From contig NZ_JAPFHA010000004.1 in the NCBI RefSeq assembly GCF_026586805.1, forward strand, positions 62,001 to 126,000: a stretch of DNA of 64,000 bases. The letters are read 5' to 3'. Source of the stretch: Niveibacterium sp. 24ML. Its GTDB lineage: Bacteria; Pseudomonadota; Gammaproteobacteria; Burkholderiales; Rhodocyclaceae. Under the pieces are notes generated by a model, which was not told the DNA's origin, did no database searches, and worked only from the letters and a program-made list of their open reading frames with translations. Numbering within the stretch: the stretch's first letter is position 1; every line of letters starts with the position of its first letter. Below, piece by piece: positions 1-8,102 of the stretch. A program made the translations under genes and the position numbers.

Positions 1-461
1 AAGGAGCCCAGGTGCAGGCCAGCGGCCAGCGTAATGCCGTCGATCCCGGCATCCATGGCGCCAACCATGCGCGTGCGAAGGGTTTCCTTCGGCGCGTTCA
101 TGGTCAGTTTTTCCATGCAGTTGATGAACACCATGCCACTGCCGCGCTTGCGGTTCATGGTGCCTTCAACATGCAGGCGGGTGGCTTCGGCGAGCTTGCC
201 GAGGTGGAACTTGACGGCCGTCTTGTCTTCGTTGGCGACGTTGAATTTGTAGAGCGAAAGCTTGTCGCGCACGAACTTGGTGTCGTAGCGGCGATCGGAC
301 ACGGTTTCGATCATCGCATCCGAAATATGGCCGACGCCGCCCAGGCGGGCCGCTTCCAGCGCCAGATCGGCGGTCGAGATGTCGACGCCCATGCCGCCGG
401 TCATGATCGGCACCAGCTCGCTATTACCCAGTTTCAGGCGGAAGTCATCGACGCGTTTCAT
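1..461 (-). CDS. Nitronate monooxygenase-like flavoprotein (C-terminus beyond window)
   Basis: The first 153 residues are visible; the gene runs leftward off the window. The N-terminus carries a glycine-rich IMTGGMGVDIS stretch (about residues 19-29), then an alternating alpha/beta pattern with AARLGGVGHISD, as in the FMN-dependent nitronate monooxygenase (2-nitropropane dioxygenase) TIM-barrel family. These enzymes oxidise alkyl nitronates; the true substrate cannot be told from this part. The ATG at 461 is preferred because AAGGA sits 5-6 bases upstream; an in-frame ATG at 467 overlaps that Shine-Dalgarno. The catalytic half is outside the window, so other members of the superfamily remain possible. 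Confidence 0.65.
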   Translation of the reverse strand, partial: MKRVDDFRLKLGNSELVPIMTGGMGVDISTADLALEAARLGGVGHISDAMIETVSDRRYDTKFVRDKLSLYKFNVANEDKTAVKFHLGKLAEATRLHVEGTMNRKRGSGMVFINCMEKLTMNAPKETLRTRMVGAMDAGIDGITLAAGLHLGS

Positions 462-833
462 TGCCATCCTTGATTGTTGCGGTGTGAATCTCGTCGAAGC
501 GTGCGCCCGTAAGCCGGGTTGAAGCAGAGCAGAGATCGACCAAAGGGCGCTAGTTTAATGGCTTTGTGAAAACGGCTTCGGCAGTGACTTCGCGAAACGC
601 GTTTAAGCACCGAAAACGGCGCCGGTTTTGCCAGATGCCGGGGCGGGTGAGTCGAGCGTTTGAATGCGGGGGCGCTGAACCATGAAGCCATCAGCCTCTT
701 TGGCCGGAAAAGGCCGCAGAAGTGCCCCGGTGTGCAGGAAAAATCTTCGCCGGGGTGGCATGCGGCGTGGCCGCTGCGATTGTCGAGCGTGATTGTTACA
801 AACACAGCCACGGCGCACCGGGCGGGTATGCCT
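462..833. other. Intergenic stretch, no gene recognised
   Basis: About 370 bases between the nitronate monooxygenase-like gene and a palindromic element. Short open frames exist on both strands, but their translations are arginine- and proline-rich with no family resemblance, as expected by chance in GC-rich DNA. A CCCCGG/CCGGGG inverted repeat (725-730 with 750-755) is present without a T-run. The promoter of the leftward gene should lie here, but no clear -35/-10 pair was seen. Confidence 0.5.
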
Positions 834-942
834 TAAGGAAGGCCTGAATAAGTGGCTGCGACGGCGCATCGCCGCGTTGCGGCGTGCGCGCTCCCGCGCC
901 TTGCGCTGCATCCCTCTCGCTCACTTATTCAGACCTTCCTTA
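834..942. repeat. 21-bp inverted repeat flanking a 67-bp GC-rich core
   Basis: The arms at 834-854 and 922-942 are reverse complements with one mismatch (TAAGGAAGGCCTGAATAAGT in one, TAAGGAAGGTCTGAATAAGT in the other). The core between them is strongly GC-rich and can itself fold. The right arm contains the TAA stop codon of the leftward LysR gene. This could be a small non-autonomous (MITE- or REP-like) element that landed at the gene end, or a large terminator-like hairpin. No second copy was noticed in this window. Confidence 0.6.
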
Positions 943-1836
943 GCCGAGCCCGGTGTGCAGCAGGGCATCAAGAAACGCCTGGGCCGGCAGTGAAAGCAGC
1001 TTGCTGCGCAGGTGCACCACCGTCCACGGCCGCTTGAGCTCGAAGTCGGTGACATCGAGCACCGCGATGCCGTGGCTTTCGGGCTGCTCCCCCAGGGCAT
1101 GACGCGAGAGGATCGCCAGCCCCATGCCGCTGGCGACCAGTTCGCGAATCGCTTCATTGCTGGCGAGCGAGAGCCGCACCTTCAAGCTCAGCCCGGTTTC
1201 GCGCAGATGCTGGTCGACCGCCATGCGCGAGCCCGAGCCTGCTTCGCGCAGCAGGAAGGATTCGCTCGCCAACTCGTTCAGGCGCACCCGATGCCCCACG
1301 GCCCAGTGTGTGGGCGCCGCGATGACCACGTAGCGGTTGTCGAGGAAGGGGTAGGAGACGATCTCCAGATCCGCCGGCGGGTGCGACATCACATACAGAT
1401 CGTCCTGATTGTTGCGCATGCGCTCGACGATCTTGTCGCGACTGGCGATCTCCAGTTCGATGTCGATGTCCGGATAGCGCTTGCAGAAGGCGCCCAGCAT
1501 GCGCGGCAGGAAGTACTTGGCGGTGCTCACCAGCGCCACCCGCAGCTTGCCGCGGCGCAAGCCCTTGAGGTCGTCGATCGCCGATTCGAATCGGTTCCAC
1601 ACATCGTCCAGGCTGCGCACGGTGTTCAGCAATTCTTCGCCGGCGGCGGTGAGCTGAACCTCGCGGCTGTTCTGCTCGAAAAGCGGCAGGCCGATCGTGT
1701 CGGCGATCTGCCGCACCTGGATCGATACCGCCGGCTGCGTCAGATGCAGCGCGTCGGCCGCGCGGGTGAAGCTCTGCAGGCGCGCAACGGCGGTAAAGGT
1801 TTCAAGCTGGCGAAAGGTGATCCGGCGACGTGGCAT
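940..1836 (-). CDS. LysR-family transcriptional regulator, CbbR-like
   Basis: The protein has 298 residues, normal for LysR regulators. Residues about 7-65 form the winged helix-turn-helix (FRQLETFTAVARLQSFTRAA, then LTQPAVSIQVRQI). Residues about 93-295 form the periplasmic-binding-protein-like effector domain. The VALVSTAKYFLPRMLGAFCK segment resembles CbbR/CfxO regulators of CO2-fixation operons, but no Calvin-cycle gene is in the window, so the target is unknown. It is divergent from a TerB-like gene, and two TNA-N7-TNA boxes lie just upstream of its start, consistent with autoregulation. Its stop codon lies inside an inverted repeat. Confidence 0.85.
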   Translation of the reverse strand: MPRRRITFRQLETFTAVARLQSFTRAADALHLTQPAVSIQVRQIADTIGLPLFEQNSREVQLTAAGEELLNTVRSLDDVWNRFESAIDDLKGLRRGKLRVALVSTAKYFLPRMLGAFCKRYPDIDIELEIASRDKIVERMRNNQDDLYVMSHPPADLEIVSYPFLDNRYVVIAAPTHWAVGHRVRLNELASESFLLREAGSGSRMAVDQHLRETGLSLKVRLSLASNEAIRELVASGMGLAILSRHALGEQPESHGIAVLDVTDFELKRPWTVVHLRSKLLSLPAQAFLDALLHTGLG

Positions 1837-1839
1837 GAA

Positions 1840-1884
1840 TTAGCTTTCGTTAATGCGAGTGATCGTGGAGTTTAATTGGAGTTA
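1840..1884. promoter_or_regulatory. Two CbbR/LysR-type boxes (TNA-N7-TNA)
   Basis: TTA-N7-TTA occurs at 1840-1852 and again at 1872-1884, with centres 32 bp (about three helical turns) apart. TNA-N7-TNA is the core described for CbbR operators. The first box lies 4 bases upstream of the LysR start codon; both are in the divergent spacer before the TerB-like gene. The spacer is more AT-rich than its surroundings, so chance matches are possible. Confidence 0.4.
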
Positions 1885-1968
1885 ATGGCGCCGTTTGGGC
1901 AATCTGTGGCCGTACCCGCAGCGCAAGGGCGCCGCGGCAAACGAAGACCCCTGAAACGGAGAGAGACC

Positions 1969-2430
1969 ATGCGCCATTACCCCTCAGACAGCCCCGAAGC
2001 CAAGGCGCGCGTCGTCGCGCTGGCATTGCTCGCCGACGGTGCGATTGATCTGAACGAGATCGCCGCGCTTGAACGCCACGAAGTCGTGGCACGCCTGGGG
2101 CTTGCCCACCCCGAATTCGATCGCGTCGTGCGCGAGTTCTGCGAAGACATGCTCGTGTCTGCCAACCGCCTGCCGTCGGGGCAGGTCGAACTGGACGAAG
2201 CCACCATCGATGCCTTGCTGGACGATATCCGCGACCCGCTGACCCGCAAGCGCATGTTGCGCGCGGTGCTCGACATCGTGAACGCGGACGGGCGCCTGGC
2301 CGATGGTGAGGCGGTGCTGGTAAGCCATGCGATGCAGCGATGGGATCTTGACCTGTACGACGTGGCCAACGGTGCCCGGCTGCGCCGCATGGAAGGTGCG
2401 CCGCTGGTAATGCCCGGCGCGGCGTACTGA
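1969..2430 (+). CDS. TerB-like (tellurite-resistance TerB domain) protein
   Basis: 153 residues, rich in helix and acidic residues. The opening segment (VVALALLADGAIDLNEIAAL), an acidic centre and a second VLDIVNADGRLADGEAVLV segment give the repeated 'D-G-x-(I/L)-x-x-x-E' pattern of TerB domains, which bind metal and associate with membranes and stress modules. No partner ter genes are present. The ATG at 1969 is chosen because GGAGAGAG precedes it; the frame stays open further upstream but without a ribosome site. Divergent from the LysR gene and possibly under its control. The next small gene starts 18 bases downstream. Confidence 0.6.
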   Translation: MRHYPSDSPEAKARVVALALLADGAIDLNEIAALERHEVVARLGLAHPEFDRVVREFCEDMLVSANRLPSGQVELDEATIDALLDDIRDPLTRKRMLRAVLDIVNADGRLADGEAVLVSHAMQRWDLDLYDVANGARLRRMEGAPLVMPGAAY

Positions 2431-2448
2431 GCCGGATGAGGCGCCGTA

Positions 2449-2760
2449 ATGATCGCGCCGGATCGACCGCCGGGGGTGTCAGCGCCGGGTATCGCGCGCT
2501 CCCCCTGGCTGCGCGATCTGGCGGTGCGGCGCGACCGCATTCCGCTGGGCGAGCGGACCGACCAGCCCGAGATTGAAGAGTCCTTCCGCGTCAGCTTCAG
2601 TGATGCGGTGCGCAGCGCTGCCGGATCACCGGTGCGTGATGGCGCCCTGCCGCGCGAGGGCATCGTGCCCCGCGAGGGCCCGATGCTGCGCGATGCCGCT
2701 TTGCCGCGTGAGGCGGCCGACCCCCGCCTGCAGCGCTATCGCGACATCGAAAACATGTAG
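2449..2760 (+). CDS. Hypothetical protein with degenerate LPREG-type repeats
   Basis: 103 residues, no recognised family. It is proline- and arginine-rich and low in hydrophobic residues. The C-terminal half has imperfect repeats (ALPREGIVPREG, then LRDAALPREAADP). A GAGG sequence lies 7 bases before the ATG, and the gene follows the TerB-like gene by 18 bases, so the two are probably co-transcribed. The two genes converge on the leftward protease/hydrolase gene, whose stop is only 7 bases away. Likely disordered; function unknown. Confidence 0.45.
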   Translation: MIAPDRPPGVSAPGIARSPWLRDLAVRRDRIPLGERTDQPEIEESFRVSFSDAVRSAAGSPVRDGALPREGIVPREGPMLRDAALPREAADPRLQRYRDIENM

Positions 2761-2767
2761 CGCCGGA

Positions 2768-4867
2768 TCAATCGCCCAGCGGGCCCACCGGCCCCTGCGC
2801 CGGGCCGCCGGTGATGCGTTCGATGGTTGCGCGAACGATGTCCACGCTGTTGTCAAAGCAGCCGTGCGCGGTGGCGATCTGCTTGCTGCCGTTACTCACC
2901 TGGGCGGCATCCAGCAAGCGCAGGCGTCCGGCGGGCAGCATTGCCGCATCGTCGGCGAAGCCGGATGGCGCCTGATCGCCCCACCAGAACGATTGCCAGC
3001 TCGCCAGCGCGGGCAGGGCGTCGCGGTGCCAGAACTCGCCGCTGTTGCAGGCCGGATCGAAGGTGCTAGCCATGCCCAGCAGGGGCGTCTTGTGCCAGCG
3101 TTCGAGGGCTCGGCTGACCAGGTAGAGCAGCGATTTGCGGTAGGGGCCCACACAGTCCTCCAACTCGCGGCGATCAGTCAGCGCGTGGATCTGCAGGCCC
3201 TCGTGCGGCAGGCGGCCGGCGTCCACTGCGGCTTTGAAGTGCGTCAGCGCGAAGTCCAGATCGCAGGCCGGCGCGAACAGCGTGCAACTGGCGGCACCGA
3301 TACCGTGCGCCGCCAGTTCGGTGAGCAGGCGGCCGCAAACGAAGGCACCGGCTGAGTGGCCGATGAGGTGCAGTTCGAAGCCCTTGCCGGCGCTTCGGGC
3401 CAGCGCGGTGATCTGTTCGGCCAGCGCGTCGAGGCCCTGGCCGTCCTGCTCGCCGCGGGCGACGTTTTCCTTCATCTCGCTCCACATCGCCCGCACCAGC
3501 AGTTGGCGACAAAGTGCTTCAAGGGCTCGATCGGTCGCGTCGACCACGCGGTCGCCCTGCCCACGGGCGGGTGCGGCTTCGCCCGGAAAGCTCGCGCGGA
3601 AGCCGTCGGCCAGCATCTGCCCGATCACCTCTGACCAGCCGCTCTTCCAGGTGACGAAGAGCGGGTGCAGGCCGTTGCCAGCGAAGGCGGGCCCAAGGCT
3701 GCGGATGCGCTTGATCGAATCGGCCTCGCTGTTGAGGCCGCCGTGCGCGTACACCACCAGGCGCCGCGGGCTGCCCTTGGCCTGCGCCTTGAAGCGTGCA
3801 AGCGGCTGTTCGTTCGCCACGAAACGGGCGTTGTCGGCGCCGTCCGCCACTTGCGGCAGGCGCCGCAGCACGGTGCCGTCGTTGCCGGTCACCAGCGTAT
3901 GCCAGTAGGCGGTCTGTTCGTCCCACACATGCGGGTGCCTGGCTAGAAGGTCTTGCGATGCCGCGAGCAGGCCGCTGCCGCCGCTGCGCGACTGCACGAA
4001 ATACTGCCGGCTTTGCGCGGGCGCCGTACTGCGCCCGCTTGCGCCACCAATCGCAAGCGGCACGCCAAGCCCGGCCACCCAGGCATCCAGCCCGTTGTCG
4101 GCCCAGTCCTCGTAAGGCAGCAGCGCGAATCCGTCGGCGCCCCAGTCCTCACCCCAGGAGTTCTGCACGACGAAGCCGTTCTCGTTGTAGCCCACCAGCG
4201 CGAAGGCGTGACCCCCCATGCCGGGCTGCCGCGTGATTGCCGGCAGGTTCGCGTGCGACACCTTCGCCGCGCCCTTGCGCGGCTTGATCTGCCACCCGGC
4301 GTGGACGTTCGCCGCCACGTACACCGCACCGGCCTGTGCGATGGCGGCCTGCAGGTCGACCACCGACTGGCGTTCGACCCGGTAGTACACCCCCAGCGGG
4401 CGGGTGACCGCATCCTCGGCCCACTTCGAATCGGGCCGGCGGCCGCGCGCGCCCCAAAGCGTTTCGAGGCATACGCCGTGGCGGTGCCAGCCTTTGAGCG
4501 CTCCGCGCGCCGATGAGCCCTCGTAGCGCTCACCGGGCCACTCGTCGTAGAAGCGGGCGAGTTGGTAGAACATCCAGGGGCTCACGCGTTGCGTGGCGTC
4601 GAGGGTGTAGCCACTGGCCCGCCAGCGCAGGAAGTTCACCACCGCAGCAAGGCCAAAGCCGGTGCAGGCGCCGTCCTTCTTCTGATCGAGCACCAGCCCT
4701 GCCTTGCGATACGCCGGCAGCAGCCGGGCCACCGTGGCGTCGTCCGGCCAGCGCTGCGGCAGGCTGGTCACCGGCGGGCGGTAGGGCAGATCGCGCAGAT
4801 CCAGCCGATCCGGCCGGGCATCAAGCAGGATCAGGCGACTGCCGAGTTTGAGCGTGCGTTCGGGCAT
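2768..4867 (-). CDS. Papain-like cysteine protease fused to an alpha/beta-hydrolase domain
   Basis: 699 residues from the ATG at 4867; an in-frame start 30 codons upstream would overlap the GST gene and was rejected. Residues about 55-275 look like a C1 (papain) peptidase: C68 in DGACTGFGLAA, H220 in GMGGHAFALVGY and N236 in QNSWGEDWG form a plausible catalytic triad. After a linker, residues about 368-640 resemble an alpha/beta-hydrolase: VVYAHGGLNS (372-380) as the oxyanion strand and GHSAG (503-507) with S505 as nucleophile. No signal peptide is visible, so it may act in the cytoplasm or leave by a non-Sec route. The substrate is unknown. The combination of two hydrolytic domains in one chain is uncommon. 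Confidence 0.7.
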   Translation of the reverse strand: MPERTLKLGSRLILLDARPDRLDLRDLPYRPPVTSLPQRWPDDATVARLLPAYRKAGLVLDQKKDGACTGFGLAAVVNFLRWRASGYTLDATQRVSPWMFYQLARFYDEWPGERYEGSSARGALKGWHRHGVCLETLWGARGRRPDSKWAEDAVTRPLGVYYRVERQSVVDLQAAIAQAGAVYVAANVHAGWQIKPRKGAAKVSHANLPAITRQPGMGGHAFALVGYNENGFVVQNSWGEDWGADGFALLPYEDWADNGLDAWVAGLGVPLAIGGASGRSTAPAQSRQYFVQSRSGGSGLLAASQDLLARHPHVWDEQTAYWHTLVTGNDGTVLRRLPQVADGADNARFVANEQPLARFKAQAKGSPRRLVVYAHGGLNSEADSIKRIRSLGPAFAGNGLHPLFVTWKSGWSEVIGQMLADGFRASFPGEAAPARGQGDRVVDATDRALEALCRQLLVRAMWSEMKENVARGEQDGQGLDALAEQITALARSAGKGFELHLIGHSAGAFVCGRLLTELAAHGIGAASCTLFAPACDLDFALTHFKAAVDAGRLPHEGLQIHALTDRRELEDCVGPYRKSLLYLVSRALERWHKTPLLGMASTFDPACNSGEFWHRDALPALASWQSFWWGDQAPSGFADDAAMLPAGRLRLLDAAQVSNGSKQIATAHGCFDNSVDIVRATIERITGGPAQGPVGPLGD

Positions 4868-4916
4868 GGGGCGGACTCCGGTTCGGGTGGCCGTGCGGTG
4901 GTGCCTTGTACGGCAA

Positions 4917-5606
4917 TCAGTCGGTGAGCAGCACCGGGCCGCCTTTCTTGAGCACACGCTGGTACGCCGGCCGCGCTTCGATACGCGCCTTGAAGGCGCA
5001 CAGCTTCGGGTAACGCTCGGCGTCGCCGCCGCGTGCCAGGGCCGCGTCCACCGGGAAGCTCATCTGGAAGTCGGCCATGCTGAGCTGTTCACCGGCGAAC
5101 CAGGTGTGTTTGGCGAGATGGCCCTCCATGAACTTGAGCGAGGTGAGCACGTTCGGGTCGATCAGTTTCTGCAGCACCGTCGTGCACAGCACGCGGGCGA
5201 TGGGGCGCACGAAGAAGGGCATCGGCTGGGTGGGGATCTTCATGAACACCAGCTTCATCACCAGCCAGTTCATCAGCGAACCCTCGGCGTAGTGCATCCA
5301 GAACCGGTTCTGGCGGTGCGCTTCGCTGCCGCGCGGGGGCTCCAGCGCGGCAAGCTCGCCAGTGAGGTTCTGGCCGTAGCGCTCGACCAGGTATTCGATG
5401 ATCGCGCCGGATTCGGCAATCGTCAGATCGCCGTCGGTGATGACCGGTGACTTGCCGAGCGGATGCACCGCCTTGAGCGCGGGCGGCGCGAGGCGGGTTT
5501 TCGGATCGCGCTTGTAGTGCACGATCTCGTAAGGCACCCCGAGTTCTTCCAGGAGCCAGAGGATGCGCTGCGAGCGCGACATTTCAAGGTGATGAACGGT
5601 AATCAT
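4917..5606 (-). CDS. Glutathione S-transferase family protein
   Basis: 229 residues. The thioredoxin-like N-terminal domain (about 1-80) has SRSQRILWLLEELGVPYEI and the HPLGKSPVI / ESGAIIEYL glutathione-site signature. The helical C-terminal domain runs from about 95 to 225. Such enzymes conjugate or reduce electrophiles with glutathione in the cytoplasm. The gene reads toward the protease/hydrolase gene, with 49 bases between them, so they may share a transcript. The substrate cannot be predicted. Confidence 0.9.
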   Translation of the reverse strand: MITVHHLEMSRSQRILWLLEELGVPYEIVHYKRDPKTRLAPPALKAVHPLGKSPVITDGDLTIAESGAIIEYLVERYGQNLTGELAALEPPRGSEAHRQNRFWMHYAEGSLMNWLVMKLVFMKIPTQPMPFFVRPIARVLCTTVLQKLIDPNVLTSLKFMEGHLAKHTWFAGEQLSMADFQMSFPVDAALARGGDAERYPKLCAFKARIEARPAYQRVLKKGGPVLLTD

Positions 5607-5696
5607 GGGCTTGCCTTCATGGGGCTCGGTTGAATGGGGGCCGGGTAGGGGCGCTTGCGCCGCAGGGCAATGTCCACGCCCCGCGATCCACGCACT

Positions 5697-5972
5697 TTAC
5701 TTGACGTAGCAATGCGGGGTGACGGCGCCGGGCAGGCACTTCGGATCGCCGCTTTTCAGGTGGTAGCCGCGCGCGCTCATGCAGGCGGTGATGCTGTGCC
5801 CGCGTTCGGCCACATCGGCCTCCGATCGCCCGGCGTTGTCCTTCTGCACGCTCAACTGGCAGTCCCACAGGTCGGCATCCGGTGTTGGGCTGCACGCAGC
5901 CAGTCCCAGCATCATCGCCACCAGCGGCAAGGCAGTGCGAAGTGCGTGCGGCATGGTGCTTTCTCTGCGCAT
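5697..5972 (-). CDS. Small predicted lipoprotein
   Basis: 91 residues from the ATG at 5972, which has GGGGGA 5 bases upstream; a second ATG at 5954 has a poorer site. The N-terminus is a type II signal sequence ending in the lipobox LGLAAC (cysteine followed by SP). The mature part of about 64 residues has four further cysteines, which could form disulfides in the periplasm. No family is recognised. It is divergent from the outer-membrane barrel gene. Confidence 0.6.
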   Translation of the reverse strand: MRRESTMPHALRTALPLVAMMLGLAACSPTPDADLWDCQLSVQKDNAGRSEADVAERGHSITACMSARGYHLKSGDPKCLPGAVTPHCYVK

Positions 5973-6127
5973 TGATCCCCCTTGTCTATTCTAGTGCGCA
6001 CACCTTGCGGGACAAGGGTTTCGTTCCCGTGTCGCGATGCGCAGGTGGCAAGGGCGGGTCGACATGCCAATCCTGCGTGCAGCAGAATCCTGCAATCTCG
6101 AATAGTTCTCGCACGCGAGGCAAAGCC

Positions 6128-6745
6128 ATGTTCAAGCGCACCATCACCGCAATCCTGCTTGCCTGCGCAAGTGCAACGGCGTTTGCCGAGGGTAGCGCCA
6201 TCACTGTCTACGGCGGGTTTCGCAACGGCGGCGGCTTTACCGATTCAAGTACGGGCGAGGGTATCGACGCGGGGAGCTCCGGCGCCGGGTCGATCGCGCT
6301 CGATCTGCCCTACGATGGTGGCCGGCAACTGCAGTTCTTTGCCTCGTACCAGAGCACCGATCTCAAATACACATTGGTCGCCGCGCCCAAGGCGCCAAGC
6401 AATGAGACATTGCCGTTTTCGGTGACTTACCTCCATGTGGGCGGCACCAATTTCTTCGATGGCACGCTGGGCACCGGCGGCTATGTGGTGGGTGGCCTCG
6501 GCGCTTCGGTGCTGACGATCGACGGCGAGGGCTACGACGCGGAGCTCTTCCCCTCGCTGAACCTTGGACTGGGCTACCAGTACATGCTTGGCAAGAACCT
6601 TTCGCTGCGCGCGGAAGGGCGCGTTTACGCCACGCTGATCAACAGCACAGGCGGGCTGTTCTGTTCCGGCGGCTGTCTGCTCAGCATTCAGGGCGATCTC
6701 TTCACGCAGGGCGAGGTGATGCTCGGCGTGTCGGCGCACTTCTGA
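6128..6745 (+). CDS. Predicted outer-membrane beta-barrel protein
   Basis: 205 residues. Residues 1-20 are a Sec signal peptide (MFKRTITAILLACASATAFA). The rest shows alternating polar/hydrophobic strands, glycine-rich turns and a terminal aromatic residue (VSAHF), the usual C-terminal beta-signal recognised by the Bam machinery. Length and pattern fit a small eight-stranded barrel of the OmpA-like/opacity type; the exact family was not recognised. The ATG at 6128 is chosen because it begins the signal peptide. It is followed 13 bases later by another exported protein. Confidence 0.6.
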   Translation: MFKRTITAILLACASATAFAEGSAITVYGGFRNGGGFTDSSTGEGIDAGSSGAGSIALDLPYDGGRQLQFFASYQSTDLKYTLVAAPKAPSNETLPFSVTYLHVGGTNFFDGTLGTGGYVVGGLGASVLTIDGEGYDAELFPSLNLGLGYQYMLGKNLSLRAEGRVYATLINSTGGLFCSGGCLLSIQGDLFTQGEVMLGVSAHF

Positions 6746-6758
6746 ACCCGCGCGGCGC

Positions 6759-7187
6759 ATGAGTCCGCGCAGCGCCCTGTTGCTGGCCTTGTTCGCCTGC
6801 GCCGCCGCTGCGCAGGCTTCCGCAACACGCTACGAAGTGGCCGACGGCGCGATTCGCGATGCCCGCAGCGGCCTCGTTTGGGCGCAGGAAGACAACGGCA
6901 GCGAGATCGGCTGGCAAGACGCCCGCGATTACTGCGCCCGCCGCGGCCCCGGATGGCGCCTGCCCACGCTCGACGAACTCGAAGCGCTCTACGACCCCGC
7001 CGAGTCCGTCGCCTGCGGCGCCAACTTCTGCCACGCATCGTCCAACTTCGTGCTCAGCGGCGGCTGGTTCTGGAGCAGCGAACCCAGCGGCGAAACCCAC
7101 GCTTGGGGCTATAACCTCGATATCGGGCGGCGGGATACCGCGCCGGTGTCGGGCGGCAGTTTCGGGCGGGTGTTGTGTGTGAGCTGA
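6759..7187 (+). CDS. Exported DUF1566/Lcl-type C-lectin-like protein
   Basis: 142 residues with a signal peptide (about 1-21). The mature part carries the Lcl/DUF1566 pattern: a short DARSGLVWAQED strand, a W-x-x-A-x-x-YC helix (GWQDARDYCARRG), the WRLPTLDELEALYD signature, GWFWSSEP and a final GRVLCVS. Proteins of this fold are often adhesive or sugar-binding surface proteins. It lies 13 bases downstream of the barrel gene and may be co-expressed with it. No good ribosome-binding site was seen. Confidence 0.65.
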   Translation: MSPRSALLLALFACAAAAQASATRYEVADGAIRDARSGLVWAQEDNGSEIGWQDARDYCARRGPGWRLPTLDELEALYDPAESVACGANFCHASSNFVLSGGWFWSSEPSGETHAWGYNLDIGRRDTAPVSGGSFGRVLCVS

Positions 7188-7444
7188 GTGCGAGAGGCTG
7201 CCCACAGCACCTGAACTGTGAATGGTGGATTCACGATGGAACGCCGCTCACCGCGCAAGTGCAACTTTCGGCCAGCCAGGCGCAGCACAAAAACCACGCC
7301 ATTCCTTCAGGAGCGCTGGGCTTCACTGCATCCAGCCCAACCGCACTGGCAGTCCAGGGCGGGTTCATTACATAGGGAGAGGGAATAGTCGTGGCATCGC
7401 TATCATTCCGAATGGAGGCGCCACGAACCGGCGGGACATGATGA

Positions 7445-8017
7445 TCATCCGACCCATTCGCTCGGCGCAACGAAAGTTAGCATCTCGAACCCTTTGGCTT
7501 GAAGATGGACTTTCACCGACTCATGCACGACAACTGCGCTGGTGTTCTCCGCTAGACGGAACATGAGCGCTCCGTGCGCTTTTTGGCCGTCCAGCGCCAC
7601 AGATTCGAAATCGGTGTCGATCAGCCCGTTAGCGCTTGATCCGGTGATTTTCGACTTTGCTGCATCGACAGCCGAAACCAGGCCGATCAGGTTGCAGGCG
7701 AGATACTCGTCAGTTTCAAATTGACGGCTGCGGTGCCGGATGATTGTGGGGTACGCATCAAGGTTGCTGACTCCTGAGTCCAGAAGAGCTTTGTGCAGGC
7801 GCCTCGTCATGAGTAGGGCGTCCACATTACGTAACTCTTTGAGTTGGACGCCATAGTCGGAATGAAGACTAACTTCAATCGGCTGGGTTGGCGGCTTGAG
7901 AAATCGTCGTCCAAGCCGCCATGAATCTTCGCCGGGCGGCGGCGCGATGCCTTCGACCAGCGCGGGATCATCCCAGTCTTCCGGTGCAATGCACTCAAGC
8001 ATGTAGTAACTGCTCAT
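7445..8017 (-). CDS. Imm11/DUF1629-like protein, candidate orphan immunity protein
   Basis: 190 residues, cytoplasmic. The layout fits the DUF1629/Imm11 immunity family: an opening YYMLE strand, a central LRNVDALLMTRRLHKALLDSG helix region, and the late IDTDFESVALDG...LMFRLAENTSAVVVHESVK section. Imm11 proteins usually neutralise polymorphic toxins, but no toxin gene is adjacent. AGAGG lies 5 bases before the ATG. Codon and base use is noticeably less GC-rich than in neighbouring genes, and an IS3 transposase tail lies just upstream, both suggesting acquisition by transfer. The family call rests on pattern memory only. Confidence 0.5.
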   Translation of the reverse strand: MSSYYMLECIAPEDWDDPALVEGIAPPPGEDSWRLGRRFLKPPTQPIEVSLHSDYGVQLKELRNVDALLMTRRLHKALLDSGVSNLDAYPTIIRHRSRQFETDEYLACNLIGLVSAVDAAKSKITGSSANGLIDTDFESVALDGQKAHGALMFRLAENTSAVVVHESVKVHLQAKGFEMLTFVAPSEWVG

Positions 8018-8102
8018 CGATACCTCTTCCGGGTGATTCCGTCGATCATCTGCTACACCTCACGTGAATCGCCCCGGCGTTCGTGGAGGCTGTTGGTTTA
8101 AG

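Noticed and set aside
458-911. Two overlapping minus-strand frames of 117 and 102 codons
   Set aside because: Arginine-rich and lacking ribosome sites or family features; one runs through the inverted repeat at 834-942.
1012-1875. 287-codon open frame on the plus strand
   Set aside because: It is antisense to the LysR gene, whose protein is clearly conserved; the plus-strand translation is histidine- and alanine-rich without family features.
7218-7234. Hairpin GTGAAT/ATTCAC after the Lcl-type gene
   Set aside because: Six-base stem without a T-run; too weak to call a terminator.
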